Below are positions 23,818 through 32,147 of a stretch of 56,703 nucleotides of DNA, piece by piece. Under the pieces are notes generated by a model. It made no database searches, had not been told where the DNA came from, and saw only the letters and a list, made by a program, of their open reading frames with translations. A program made the position numbers and the translations under genes. The first letter of the stretch is position 1. Every line of letters begins with the position of its first letter. The DNA lies in assembly GCF_016424485.1 (NCBI RefSeq), contig NZ_JAELUP010000024.1, positions 1 to 56,703 of the forward strand. Reading direction: 5' to 3'. This DNA comes from Paenibacillus roseus. GTDB lineage: Bacteria; Bacillota; Bacilli; Paenibacillales; Paenibacillaceae.

Positions 23818-24402
23818 TTATTTATCCCCGACATTCCATGCTTTGCCGATCAGTTCAGCGACCGTGGCTGCCATTTGCATGACTGTGTGAAGCGAGGTTG
23901 TCTGCAGTGTCATATAAGGCTTCGGTCCAATCATATTCACTACGCCTGCTATACTATAGTTACCCACTTGCGGCCATATTGCACCTACCGCCTGCGCCGG
24001 ACGGATTGGGCCTTCCGCAGCAAGATAACTGCCGACGGATAGCGGTTTGCCAAGGCAAGCATCTATGGCAAAAACAATTTTGCCCGGCAGGATCTCTTCT
24101 TCCAGTGCGGCGAGCCGATTAGCGTCACATGGCTGCTTCATGGTGCCAATGACATGGAGCCAGCCCTGCTCTTTCAGCAGCGAGCCGATTAGCGGACCGA
24201 ACGCATCGCCTGTCGAGCAATCAGTTCCGATGCAAACGAACAGCATCTCATCACGCCTTGGATGGCGGCCGGCGACTTCTGTCAAAAATTCCAGGAGTTC
24301 TTCCTCATTCATCCTTTTCCGCACCATATGCGGCTCTGACCGCAGAGCTGCAAGCCTGCGCTGATGGCTTCGCGCCTTGTCATTGCCGGTACTGATTCGC
24401 AC
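23818..24402 (-). CDS. yyaC: Spore protease YyaC family
   Basis: About 194 residues. The block LFVCIGTDCSTGDAFGPLIGSLL, the IDACLGKPLSVG segment and the end of the core in VGNYSIAGVVNMIG are typical of YyaC. This family resembles hydrogenase-maturation-type proteases and is conserved in spore formers, where it is annotated as a sporulation protease; its target is not established. GTG 24402 is preferred, behind GGTGGA; a TTG at 24411 is possible. It supports a spore-forming host. Confidence 0.85.
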   Translation of the reverse strand: MRISTGNDKARSHQRRLAALRSEPHMVRKRMNEEELLEFLTEVAGRHPRRDEMLFVCIGTDCSTGDAFGPLIGSLLKEQGWLHVIGTMKQPCDANRLAALEEEILPGKIVFAIDACLGKPLSVGSYLAAEGPIRPAQAVGAIWPQVGNYSIAGVVNMIGPKPYMTLQTTSLHTVMQMAATVAELIGKAWNVGDK

Positions 24403-24577
24403 GGATTTCAATCCACCATCCCCTCTCCCTGCCTTGCCGATTCTTCAATCTTGTAGTTCTATTGTACCTGAAAAACGCCAAATCCAGCAATCAGGCTGGT
24501 CAGCATGGCGCAGAAACAGCAATCATGTTAAAATGTCGTCAGGCAAGAATATGAGCGACCGAAAGGATGAACGAGAC

Positions 24578-24808
24578 GTGACCAATCTTAACGAAGCAAC
24601 ACAGGAAAACGTGGAATTTATGATAGAAGCGATCAAATCCAAGCTGAAAATGGCTACTGCGGCAGCGATGCAAGCTTCTCACTTCCGTGTCAGCCAGTAT
24701 GAAGAAATTAAGGAGTTATATGATATTGTAGCCGATAAACCTAATTTTAGCATTAGTGAAGTAGAAGCTTTAGTCTCTGAACTTGGCAAATTGCGCAGTC
24801 AACTGTAG
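24578..24808 (+). CDS. DUF1128-family protein (YfkK-like)
   Basis: A 76-residue protein like B. subtilis YfkK. Conserved text includes ENVEFMIEAIKSKLKMA, YEEIKELYDIV and FSISEVEALVSELGKLR. It is all-helical and of unknown function. The start is GTG 24578 with AAGGATG upstream, giving the normal family length; the frame stays open upstream but the extension has no similarity. A mini-repeat starts 11 nt after the stop and a long terminator follows. Confidence 0.85.
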   Translation: MTNLNEATQENVEFMIEAIKSKLKMATAAAMQASHFRVSQYEEIKELYDIVADKPNFSISEVEALVSELGKLRSQL

Positions 24809-24819
24809 ACAGCGGGATT

Positions 24820-24852
24820 AAGCTAAACGGCTTTTTCCGTCCTATGAAGGGC
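24820..24852 (+). repeat. Post-stop mini-repeat, copy C
   Basis: AAGCTAAACGGC, TTTTTCCGTCCT and ATGAAGGGC begin 11 nt after the DUF1128 stop. The layout is the same as copies A and B, with more substitutions. Confidence 0.55.
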
Positions 24853-24900
24853 AAAATACGGTTGACGCCATTTTTTCCAAAATGACACCAACCGTATTTT
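24853..24900. terminator. Terminator between convergent DUF1128 and 24969 genes
   Basis: AAAATACGGTTG (24853-24864) pairs perfectly with CAACCGTATTTT (24889-24900), with an inner CATTTT/AAAATG helix. Its symmetric A/T flanks suggest it works in both directions. Confidence 0.75.
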
Positions 24901-24968
24901 AGAATGAACATAAATGACTTTGGGCCTCCTGACGGGAGAAAAACCGACCCCCAGAGGCTACTCAAAAG

Positions 24969-25421
24969 TTATTGCTGCTCCTGGCCAGAAGATTCATCAC
25001 TCACTACAGAACAAGCAAGACGGATATGAACCCGCTTGTTTTCCCCTTTGAGAAAATGTGCAATTCTCTCCAGCCGGTCCGCTACATCTGGACCACTCAA
25101 TGTCAAATTAAGCTGATAGTCAAAATAATCCCCCTTTGGCTCATGAGTTACGGGCTGCCCCTGAGCATAGCCAAATGAACGATAGGCATCTTCTCTGCCT
25201 GCTGACAATTGGTCAGGGAAAAACTTATCTGATTTATTGACCACCCTTTCATAAATACGCAGCTTTTTAAGCAGCATGTAGTATTGGGCGGAATGCTTGA
25301 AGCCCCATGCGTCACGAATATCTTTGAGCTTGTAATTCATCTTCCAACGCTTCAGATTTTCAACTTGCTCCTCCGTTTCTAAATTCATGAAATCATTAAG
25401 GGGCATAATAGCCGGGCTCAT
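24969..25421 (-). CDS. Hypothetical protein with HTH-like N-terminal half
   Basis: A 150-residue protein that I do not recognise. Residues about 15-60 (ENLKRWKMNYKLKDIRDAWGFKHSAQYYMLLKKLRIY) look like a helix-turn-helix that could bind DNA. The second half includes a beta-rich stretch (YFDYQLNLTLSGPDVADRLERIAHFLKG...RVHIRL) and may be a small ligand or dimerisation domain. AGGAGG precedes the ATG, and a SigA-like promoter lies at 25465-25493. It could be a transcription factor, but nothing in the sequence shows its targets. Confidence 0.7.
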   Translation of the reverse strand: MSPAIMPLNDFMNLETEEQVENLKRWKMNYKLKDIRDAWGFKHSAQYYMLLKKLRIYERVVNKSDKFFPDQLSAGREDAYRSFGYAQGQPVTHEPKGDYFDYQLNLTLSGPDVADRLERIAHFLKGENKRVHIRLACSVVSDESSGQEQQ

Positions 25422-25464
25422 TTCTTTTCCTCCTGGAATCTATTTTTTGGGATATATCACAGGC

Positions 25465-25493
25465 TCGATATCCACTACGTCAGCGCTTGACAA
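25465..25493 (-). promoter_or_regulatory. Putative SigA promoter of the 24969 gene
   Basis: On the minus strand TTGTCA (25493-25488), 17 bp and TATCGA (25470-25465), about 45 bp before the ATG. The -10 box is weak. Confidence 0.4.
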
Positions 25494-25587
25494 GAGTCAG
25501 TATACGCCAAGCACTATTTTCATCTGTTGAGCCAAAAATAATATACTAATTATTTCGATATTTACCCATTAATTCCTTCTTTTTCGA

Positions 25588-25640
25588 TAAAAAAATCCCC
25601 GTTCATACCTTTGCTGCAAATGTCAGCCAGGTACAAACGG
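25588..25640 (-). terminator. Terminator of the gal operon
   Basis: A 12-bp stem (25599-25610 with 25629-25640, two G-T pairs) is followed on the minus strand by TTTTTTT. It lies 91 nt after the galT stop. Confidence 0.75.
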
Positions 25641-25731
25641 AGAACTAAAAGTAATGATTTCCCTGTAAAAACAAGTTTTTTTGAAATTATTCCCCTACAT
25701 AAACAGCATCGGAAGCGAAAATGAGAAAATT

Positions 25732-27327
25732 TTAAGCTTCGATCAGACCACTGGCAAGCATGAAACGCTGGAATGCTTCCTGTCCTTTAGCAGTTCGCTT
25801 ATAAATTCCAGCGTCTTGGAGAACCTCCATAAACTTCCCGCCAACCTCTGCCTGCAACGCCTGCCTTGCCTCCCCAGCCGACAAAGAGGTTCCATACTTC
25901 TCTAGCAACGTACCGATCCACGCGGCATGCTGACGCAGCGGATGCGCGGCATCCTGGAGGCTTTCGTCAACCAAAACTTCCCCTGTCAAGTAAGCGCCGA
26001 TCTGCTCAAGCTCGGATTGCAGTCGGCCAGGGAGAACAGCCAGGCCCATAACCTCAATCAAGCCGATATTTTCCTTCTTAATATGATGAAGATGCTGATG
26101 CGGGTGAAAAATACCATCCGGATGCTCCTCGCTGGTACGATTATTGCGCAGCACCAGGTCCATTTCGTAGCCGTCTGCAACCAGACGGGCAATCGGAGTA
26201 ACTGTGTTGTGCGGGGTACGCTCGCCGCTCTCATGCTCCGTCCAAGCGGCAACCTCCGCCTGTTGGTCGCTGTATCCGTTCCAGGCCGTCATAATAAGTT
26301 CAGCCGCCTTCAGCATTTCCTGCTTGTCAGCGCCCTGCAGGCGCACAACCGACATCGGCCACTTGACCGTGCCGAACTTCACGCCCGGCAGCTGTGGATG
26401 GCGGAATGTCTGCTCGATTGCTGCCTTTTGCATCGCAAACGTATGACGACCGGCTTGGAAGTGGTCATGGTTCAGAATGGAACCGCCCACAATCGGCAAG
26501 TCGGCATTGGAGCCGATAAAATAATGCGGAAATTGGTCGATAAAGTCCAGCAGGCGGGCAAACGTTTTGCCAGAAATCTTCATCGGAGTATGCTCTCCGC
26601 TTAATACAATACTATGCTCGTTATAATACACATACGGGGAGTACTGGAAAAACCATGCCTCGCCCTGGAGCGAAAGTGGGATCACCCGCAAATTTTGCCT
26701 TGCTGGATGATTGGCTCTGCCCGCATAGCCTACATTTTCCCGGCACAACAGACATTTCGGGTAATGAGCCTGCGGCATTGTTTTGAGCAGGGCGATCTCC
26801 TTAGGGTCCTTCTCCGGCTTGGATAGATTAATCGTAATTTCCAGATCGCCGAAATCGGAATGATAGGCCCATTGCTGGTTTTTCGCAATGCGATCCATGC
26901 GAATATAGTTCGAATTAACGTTCAGGCTATAGAAATCGTCCGTCGCCCTGATAACCCCTTCCTGTTCACTCATCTTCCGGAACCGCTCCGCTGTCTCGGA
27001 AGGACGAGGCATAAGCAGACCCATAATCCGCGCATCCAGCAAATCCCGCCAGGTTGTCGTATTATCCGGAATCAGACCAATCAGCGCTCCATACGACAGC
27101 AGCACTTCCAGCGCATCCTGCGGATGCTCTGGGACCTGATCTGTCACATAGCCCTCATAAGGCTCGGCGAAATGGAACAAATCCAGAAGCGCATTGCGAA
27201 CAAAAGCTGTATCTGACGACGCAATGAGATGCTGCTTCCGTGCGAAGCGTACAAGCTGCTCGATCTGCTCCAGCGCCTGGGCTGCGAAGGCCTCCTCCGT
27301 TTTTGTAACGGTAACGTCATGGTTCAT
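25732..27327 (-). CDS. galT: UDP-glucose-hexose-1-phosphate uridylyltransferase GalT
   Basis: A 531-residue class 2 GalT, the third enzyme of the Leloir pathway, moving UMP from UDP-glucose to galactose-1-phosphate. Signatures include YPKCLLCRENVGYAGRANHPARQNLR, SPYVYYNEHSIVLS, GGSILNHDHFQAGRHTFAM with the catalytic His, and a conserved late FHPHQHLHHIKKENIGLIEVMGLAVLP. The length is normal for the Firmicutes class. GGGGAG precedes ATG 27327; the frame extends upstream without support. It is the last gene of the galK-galE-galT operon, 91 nt after galE, with a large hairpin in the gap. Confidence 0.96.
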   Translation of the reverse strand: MNHDVTVTKTEEAFAAQALEQIEQLVRFARKQHLIASSDTAFVRNALLDLFHFAEPYEGYVTDQVPEHPQDALEVLLSYGALIGLIPDNTTTWRDLLDARIMGLLMPRPSETAERFRKMSEQEGVIRATDDFYSLNVNSNYIRMDRIAKNQQWAYHSDFGDLEITINLSKPEKDPKEIALLKTMPQAHYPKCLLCRENVGYAGRANHPARQNLRVIPLSLQGEAWFFQYSPYVYYNEHSIVLSGEHTPMKISGKTFARLLDFIDQFPHYFIGSNADLPIVGGSILNHDHFQAGRHTFAMQKAAIEQTFRHPQLPGVKFGTVKWPMSVVRLQGADKQEMLKAAELIMTAWNGYSDQQAEVAAWTEHESGERTPHNTVTPIARLVADGYEMDLVLRNNRTSEEHPDGIFHPHQHLHHIKKENIGLIEVMGLAVLPGRLQSELEQIGAYLTGEVLVDESLQDAAHPLRQHAAWIGTLLEKYGTSLSAGEARQALQAEVGGKFMEVLQDAGIYKRTAKGQEAFQRFMLASGLIEA

Positions 27328-27370
27328 GTTGCTGCTCCCCTCTATGATCGCACATGCTTTTTTTTGCATG

Positions 27371-27410
27371 GGCATACAAGCTCTGCCTGAAGCAGGCGAG
27401 CTTGTATGCC
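27371..27410 (-). other. Long perfect hairpin between galE and galT
   Basis: GGCATACAAGCTC (27371-27383) pairs perfectly with GAGCTTGTATGCC (27398-27410). The loop itself folds as GCCTG-AAG-CAGGC. No T-run follows on the minus strand, so it is not a standard terminator. It may stabilise or process the operon mRNA, or attenuate galT. Confidence 0.7.
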
Positions 27411-27418
27411 TTCAAATG

Positions 27419-28405
27419 TTATTTGCTATAACCGTCCGGGTTGTTCAGATGCCAGCTCCATGCACTGGCAATAATATCCTCGAGCTTGTTGCGCCCCGGG
27501 TTCCAGCCTAGCTCAGTACGGGCGCGCTGCGAGGAAGCAACCAGTTTTGCGGGGTCCCCTGCACGGCGCGGTTCAACGACCTCCTTGATCTCGCGACCAG
27601 TCACCTGACGAGCAATCTCAATCACTTCGTTGACCGAGAAACCCTGTCCGTTCCCCAGGTTGTATACGGCGCTTTCCGCGCCGCTGCGCAATTTATCGAC
27701 AGCAAGTATGTGCGCATCCGCCAGATCGCTGACATGGATGTAGTCGCGAATACAAGTTCCGTCTGCCGTATCATAATCGTCTCCGAAGACGGAGATATGT
27801 GGACGCTTGCCGAGCGCAGCTTCCAGTACAATCGGAATCAGGTGGGTCTCCGGATTGTGCGCCTCTCCGATTTTACCGCTCTCATGGGCGCCGGCTGCAT
27901 TGAAGTAGCGCAGCGAGATCCATTTGATGCCGTGGGCGGTATCGAACCATTTCATCATTTTCTCCATTGCCAGCTTCGTCTCGCCGTAAGCATTGGTAGG
28001 CAGCGTGCGGTCATGCTCGTCAATCGGCACATTCTCAGGCTCGCCGTAAGTTGCAGCCGTAGAAGAGAATACGATCTTGCCTACGCCGTACTCCTGCATT
28101 TTTTCCAGCAGACAAAGCGTCCCGTATACGTTATTGTGATAGTATTTGCCAGGTATCTTCATGCTCTCGCCAACCAAAGAATTAGCTGCAAAGTGAATGA
28201 CCGAATCAATTTGATTTTCCGTAAATACTTGATCCAATACATCAGCGTCACGCAAATCGCCTACGTACAGCTTGCCTCCCAGCAGCGCTTCCTTGTGACC
28301 TTGCTGCAGGTTATCCAGCACGACAATGGATTCACCGCGCTCCAGCAGTGCCGCCACCGTATGAGACCCGATGTAGCCAGCTCCTCCAGTTACCAATACC
28401 GCCAT
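27419..28405 (-). CDS. galE: UDP-glucose 4-epimerase GalE
   Basis: A 328-residue short-chain dehydrogenase that interconverts UDP-galactose and UDP-glucose using bound NAD. The Rossmann motif TGGAGYIGSH is at residue 6, the catalytic Ser/Thr is in FSSTAATYGE, the YGETK (YxxxK) motif is present, and the RDYIHVSDLADAH signature is later. The length is typical. It is the middle gene of the galactose operon, 54 nt after galK. It also can provide UDP-sugars for the polysaccharide genes at 42168-49082. Confidence 0.97.
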   Translation of the reverse strand: MAVLVTGGAGYIGSHTVAALLERGESIVVLDNLQQGHKEALLGGKLYVGDLRDADVLDQVFTENQIDSVIHFAANSLVGESMKIPGKYYHNNVYGTLCLLEKMQEYGVGKIVFSSTAATYGEPENVPIDEHDRTLPTNAYGETKLAMEKMMKWFDTAHGIKWISLRYFNAAGAHESGKIGEAHNPETHLIPIVLEAALGKRPHISVFGDDYDTADGTCIRDYIHVSDLADAHILAVDKLRSGAESAVYNLGNGQGFSVNEVIEIARQVTGREIKEVVEPRRAGDPAKLVASSQRARTELGWNPGRNKLEDIIASAWSWHLNNPDGYSK

Positions 28406-28459
28406 GACAAATTCCCCCTTGATAATGAATGATGATTCAGGTTTAAGATTCGATGCGAA

Positions 28460-29632
28460 CTATTTAAGCTGCTCGACGCCGTTGCCGATGTTGCATACAT
28501 AGAAATCTGCTTGCAAACCTACCGCTGCTTTATAATTCTCGCCAACTTCTTGAATGAAGCGCTCTACACTGTCCTCATGCACAAGCGAGACCGTACAACC
28601 TCCGAAACCTGCGCCTGTCATTCTGGAACCAAGCACCCCGGGCACTTGACGAGCCGCTTCAACCATCGCATCCAATTCCGACCCTGTGACCTCATACAAG
28701 TCGCGCAGGGAATCATGAGAGGCGTTCATCAGACGGCCGAACTCCTCGAGGTCATCCCGCTCGAGCGCTTCTACAGAGCGAATTACGCGGTCAATCTCTT
28801 CCACAACGTGACGCGCGCGGTTGCGAATAATGGAATCTCCAATCAGATGCTCGTTGGCATTGTACTGCTCCAGCGAAATTTGACCGAGCAGCTCCAGTTG
28901 AGGAAACGCCTGATGCAAACTTTGCACCGCTTCTTCACATTGGCTGCGGCGCTCATTATATTTGGAATCCACCAGACCTCTGCGTTTGTTCGTATTGCCG
29001 ATTACAAGCTTGTAGGCCCCGCTATTGAAAGGAACCAGCTTATATTCCAGCGTATCGCACATCAGCATGATGGCATGATCCTTCTTGCCGTTCGCAACTG
29101 CAAACTGATCCATAATTCCGCATTTAACCCCGTTGAATTCATTCTCTGATTTTTGTGAAAGCAGGGCAATTTCAACCGTATCGGTCGGATGGCCGCTCAA
29201 AGCCAGCAGCGCATACGCCGTGACAACCTCGATAGACGCGGAGGAGGACAAGCCTGAGCCATTCGGAATTTCACCATGATATAGCAGGTCAAAACCGACC
29301 GGGATCGCGTAGCCTCGGGATTGCAGTTCGTTGACAATGCCCTTCGGATAGTTCATCCAGTCGTCCGCTTTATCAAAGGCAATCGAGTCCAGCGGGAAAG
29401 AACCGCGCAGCTCGAAATTGGTAGAAGCCAGACCTAACTGGTTGTCTTCACGTTCTCTGATAAGCAGGGTCGTACCGAAAGTAAGTGCTGCTGGGAATAC
29501 ATATCCGCCGTTGTAGTCCGTATGCTCTCCAATCAAGTTAACGCGGCCCGGGGCGTGAAAACTATGCAAACCTTGTTCGGAACCCCCGTATATCTCCAAA
29601 AATCGTTGCACAAGCTCTTTGTGATTTGCCAT
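28460..29632 (-). CDS. galK: Galactokinase GalK
   Basis: A 390-residue GHMP kinase that phosphorylates galactose at C1 with ATP, the entry step of the Leloir pathway. The galactokinase signature RVNLIGEHTDYNGGYVFP, the ATP-binding GEIPNGSGLSSSASIEV, the catalytic Asp in CGIMDQFAVANG and the C-terminal RMTGAGFGGCTVSLV are all intact. It is the first gene of the operon. The ribosome binding site is weak. A promoter with a good -10, a poor -35 and a 10-bp direct repeat next to the -35 indicates activation by the divergent AraC protein. Confidence 0.97.
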   Translation of the reverse strand: MANHKELVQRFLEIYGGSEQGLHSFHAPGRVNLIGEHTDYNGGYVFPAALTFGTTLLIREREDNQLGLASTNFELRGSFPLDSIAFDKADDWMNYPKGIVNELQSRGYAIPVGFDLLYHGEIPNGSGLSSSASIEVVTAYALLALSGHPTDTVEIALLSQKSENEFNGVKCGIMDQFAVANGKKDHAIMLMCDTLEYKLVPFNSGAYKLVIGNTNKRRGLVDSKYNERRSQCEEAVQSLHQAFPQLELLGQISLEQYNANEHLIGDSIIRNRARHVVEEIDRVIRSVEALERDDLEEFGRLMNASHDSLRDLYEVTGSELDAMVEAARQVPGVLGSRMTGAGFGGCTVSLVHEDSVERFIQEVGENYKAAVGLQADFYVCNIGNGVEQLK

Positions 29633-29752
29633 CTGTAAGCAACACCGCTTTCCGTCAGTTTTTGAGATTCTATTATGCGATTCCCTGCCAGGATATTGCC
29701 TGCCCCTCCAGCGAACGGTGAACGCCGAACTGCAGGAAATGTGATTACCCCT

Positions 29753-29781
29753 AGTATAGTCGATCTGTGAGGGGAATTGAA
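29753..29781 (-). promoter_or_regulatory. galK promoter
   Basis: On the minus strand TTCAAT (29781-29776), 17 bp and TATACT (29758-29753). The -10 is near consensus and the -35 is poor, as is common for activator-dependent promoters. Confidence 0.6.
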
Positions 29782-29782
29782 A

Positions 29783-29799
29783 TGGCGTGATGTGGCGTG
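29783..29799. promoter_or_regulatory. Direct repeat, likely AraC-type binding site
   Basis: TGGCGTG occurs at 29783-29789 and 29793-29799, exactly 10 bp (one helical turn) apart, immediately upstream of the galK -35 box. This is the usual arrangement for AraC-family activators. The link to the divergent AraC protein is inference. Confidence 0.6.
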
Positions 29800-29895
29800 T
29801 ATATGGACAAATGTGACTTTATACAGGTTTCCTGATATAAATAGGATAAAGGATTCATGGCTTGGTACAGTGTGAATGAAAGGAGAAGTGCCGAA

Positions 29896-30756
29896 ATGAG
29901 CAACACGACCTATACTGTTGTCTCCAACCCTTCCGCATTTGAAGGCGGAAGCCTGCATGTGCTGTTTGCCGGGGAAAGCCAGACCAAGCCGCTCCATCGA
30001 CTGGGGCCGAGAATCTACGATTTTTATTTGCTGCATCATGTCATTTCTGGCAAAGGGACGTTCACATCTCTGCAGCAAAGCTACTCCATTGAACCCGGAC
30101 AGTCCTTCTTGATTCAGCCGGACCAACTCGTCAGTTATGAGGCGGATGAGTACGAACCCTGGCATTACCGTTGGGTAGCCTTCACCGGGCCGGGGGCTCC
30201 GGCGCTTGTGAAAGCAGCTGGTTTCACAAGCGCGCAGCCGCTGGCCGGGCCGCGGCAAAGCCGCAGCAGAGCTGTGCTGCTGCGGCAGATTCAGCGTGTT
30301 TTTCAGGAGCAAGGACAAAACGCCCATCTGCAGGCAGGAGGCTATCTTATGCTGCTCATGGGTGCGCTCGCTGAGACTAGCGGGGCGGGAACAGTCGATA
30401 TCGTCCGTCCCGGCAATGATGGCGAGCAGCTAGTCCAACAGGTTATCCGCTATTTATCCTCGCAATATACGGAAGCTGTATCCATCGAGGCTATGGCAGA
30501 GACGCTCGGATATAATCGAGCGTATCTATCTCGCTTGTTCAAGCAGCGTACCGGATTGTCGCCAATGACCTTTTTGATCAAGCTGCGAGTAGACAAAGCC
30601 CGCTTTCTGCTGCGCGAGCGGCTGGAGCTGACGATCGAGCAGACCGCCTCCTCCGTCGGCTTTCACGATCCCCTCTATTTCTCCAAACAATTCCGGCGCT
30701 TCTATGGACATTCTCCCAGTGCCTACCGGGAAATGATTAGACAGGCCAGGAAGTAA
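29896..30756 (+). CDS. AraC-family regulator of the gal operon
   Basis: A 286-residue regulator with an N-terminal cupin sugar-sensing domain (about 20-150; YDFYLLHHVISGKGTF, QSFLIQPDQLVSYEADEYEPWHYRWVAF) and a C-terminal double helix-turn-helix (about 185-280; VSIEAMAETLGYNRAYLSRLFKQRTGLSPMTFL and ASSVGFHDPLYFSKQFRRFYGHSPSAYR). The cupin pattern resembles MsmR/RafR regulators of alpha-galactoside use. ATG 29896 is chosen since AAGGAG is 9 nt upstream. It is divergent from galK, and a 10-bp direct repeat lies between them. It probably activates galKET when galactose or a galactoside is present. Confidence 0.92.
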   Translation: MSNTTYTVVSNPSAFEGGSLHVLFAGESQTKPLHRLGPRIYDFYLLHHVISGKGTFTSLQQSYSIEPGQSFLIQPDQLVSYEADEYEPWHYRWVAFTGPGAPALVKAAGFTSAQPLAGPRQSRSRAVLLRQIQRVFQEQGQNAHLQAGGYLMLLMGALAETSGAGTVDIVRPGNDGEQLVQQVIRYLSSQYTEAVSIEAMAETLGYNRAYLSRLFKQRTGLSPMTFLIKLRVDKARFLLRERLELTIEQTASSVGFHDPLYFSKQFRRFYGHSPSAYREMIRQARK

Positions 30757-30878
30757 GCGCAAACGGCGATAAAAAAAATCCCCAGCGACTATCGAAGAAA
30801 GAAGCGCCTGGCGCAGAGCTTCAATCTTACCGCCTGCCAGAGGAGGTTGAAGTCGCGTGGGGGAACAAGTACTCATCT

Positions 30879-31961
30879 CTAGAACCGGGAGCGGGGATAA
30901 CGCTCTCCAAAACATAGCTGCACTAGCGGCTCGATACTGCCGACCTTATTCCCGTGGTCGTCAAGCACTTCATCTGCGAAGGCTTCTCTCACCGCCGCGG
31001 CCAGCCGCCGCGGACCATCGCTGTGCTGCGTGCCGGATTGGCCCGTGGCGGCGAGCGATTCGAGAATCGCCGCCACGGCCACAGGCAGCGCCGCCTCCGA
31101 GCCGTCCGCGATGCTGACGGCGACTCCCAGACGCTGCCGCCGCAGGGCGAAGACGAAAACGCCCTGCTCCCCGCTTCTCGCGATGGCATTGGCATCGCCA
31201 AGCAGCACAGACGCGAGCCGCCCCGGGCCCTCGACGAGAGCCGGGTGGCGATTCATGGCGGCACCGGTGCGTCGCGCCGCCGTCTGCAAAGCGGCGTCCG
31301 CCCAGTCGCCTGGTGGAGCAGCCAGGCGCGCATAGGCGAGTGCAAGCCGCCACAAAGGCAGCGCCAGAGCTGGGAAACCGCAGCTATCCTGCGCCTGCCC
31401 GATCGCTCCCTCGCCCATCCCGGCAAACTCAGCTGTCCGCTGCAAAATAAGCTGCTGTGCAGGATGCTCCGGCCGGGTATACCCTGCATACGGCCAGCCG
31501 GAGCATTGGCTAAGCGCCATTACCGCAACATGCCGCCCTGCCGCTGCATGGTACAATGGCCGCGGCGGCTGGCCGCTTCCAAGCAGCGCAAGCCGTCCCT
31601 TCTTATCTAGCGGGTAAGCCTGCGGCAAACTCAAAACCTCCTCTCCTATTCCAAATTTACCCAATAGAGCCTCAAGCACCTCTACTTGCCTGTCCGTGCC
31701 TTCATTGCGGCCCGTCAGAATCGCCAACTGCTCCTCGTCCGGCCCCCTTTCATCAAGTACGCCGCTCAACACAGCTTGCACCGCAATAATCGGATTGAGC
31801 GCGGACCGGGAAAATATAATTCGTCCGGGGTCGCCTGCCCATGCCAGCAGACGCCCGTTCGCGTCCACGACGGCGACATGGCCAAAATGAATCGTTTCCG
31901 TCCAATTCCCCCTACTGGCCTGAACCAACGGTGTCCCTTCACTGTGCAATCCAGCTCCCAT
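30879..31961 (-). CDS. L-asparaginase II family protein
   Basis: A 360-residue protein of the Asparaginase_II family (PF06089), distinct from classical AnsA/AnsB. Conserved blocks include TETIHFGHVAVVDANGRLLAWAGD, RSALNPIIAVQAVLSG, HYHAAAGRH-like LYHAAAGRHVAVMALSQ, YTRPEHPAQ, DSCGFPALALPLW and GDANAIARSGEQGVF. The presumed role is hydrolysis of asparagine to aspartate and ammonia. The C-terminal half is markedly GC-rich. ATG 31961 follows GAGGTG; a GTG at 31970 is possible. A 16-bp palindrome lies about 35 bp upstream. Confidence 0.85.
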   Translation of the reverse strand: MGAGLHSEGTPLVQASRGNWTETIHFGHVAVVDANGRLLAWAGDPGRIIFSRSALNPIIAVQAVLSGVLDERGPDEEQLAILTGRNEGTDRQVEVLEALLGKFGIGEEVLSLPQAYPLDKKGRLALLGSGQPPRPLYHAAAGRHVAVMALSQCSGWPYAGYTRPEHPAQQLILQRTAEFAGMGEGAIGQAQDSCGFPALALPLWRLALAYARLAAPPGDWADAALQTAARRTGAAMNRHPALVEGPGRLASVLLGDANAIARSGEQGVFVFALRRQRLGVAVSIADGSEAALPVAVAAILESLAATGQSGTQHSDGPRRLAAAVREAFADEVLDDHGNKVGSIEPLVQLCFGERYPRSRF

Positions 31962-31995
31962 ATGCTTCACCTCTTGCCCGTTGATGTTGAAACTT

Positions 31996-32011
31996 GAGCC
32001 GTTAACGGCTC
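31996..32011. promoter_or_regulatory. 16-bp palindrome upstream of the asparaginase gene
   Basis: GAGCCGTTAACGGCTC is a perfect palindrome 35 bp before the asparaginase ATG. It could be an operator. No clear promoter hexamers are seen around it. Confidence 0.4.
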
Positions 32012-32147
32012 TGACGTCTTTTCATTCCTTTCAGACCCTTTCCTCATATCTATTCGTCCCTTGCGAAAAAAAGCATCTTGATTCAAAGCCAACTGCCATG
32101 GTTAAAGAAAATCAAGGCGTTGACGACCAAAATTGAAGGAGATGAGC

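Larger units (their letters stand above)
25422..25731. other. Intergenic region upstream of the 24969 gene and beyond galT
   Basis: It holds the promoter at 25465-25493 on the minus strand (for the 24969 gene) and the galT terminator at 25588-25640. The remaining sequence is AT-rich and shows no gene. Confidence 0.6.

Noticed and set aside
30954..31610. A 218-codon plus-strand frame opposite the asparaginase gene
   Set aside because: High GC leaves frames open by chance there. The minus-strand asparaginase has conserved blocks; this has none.
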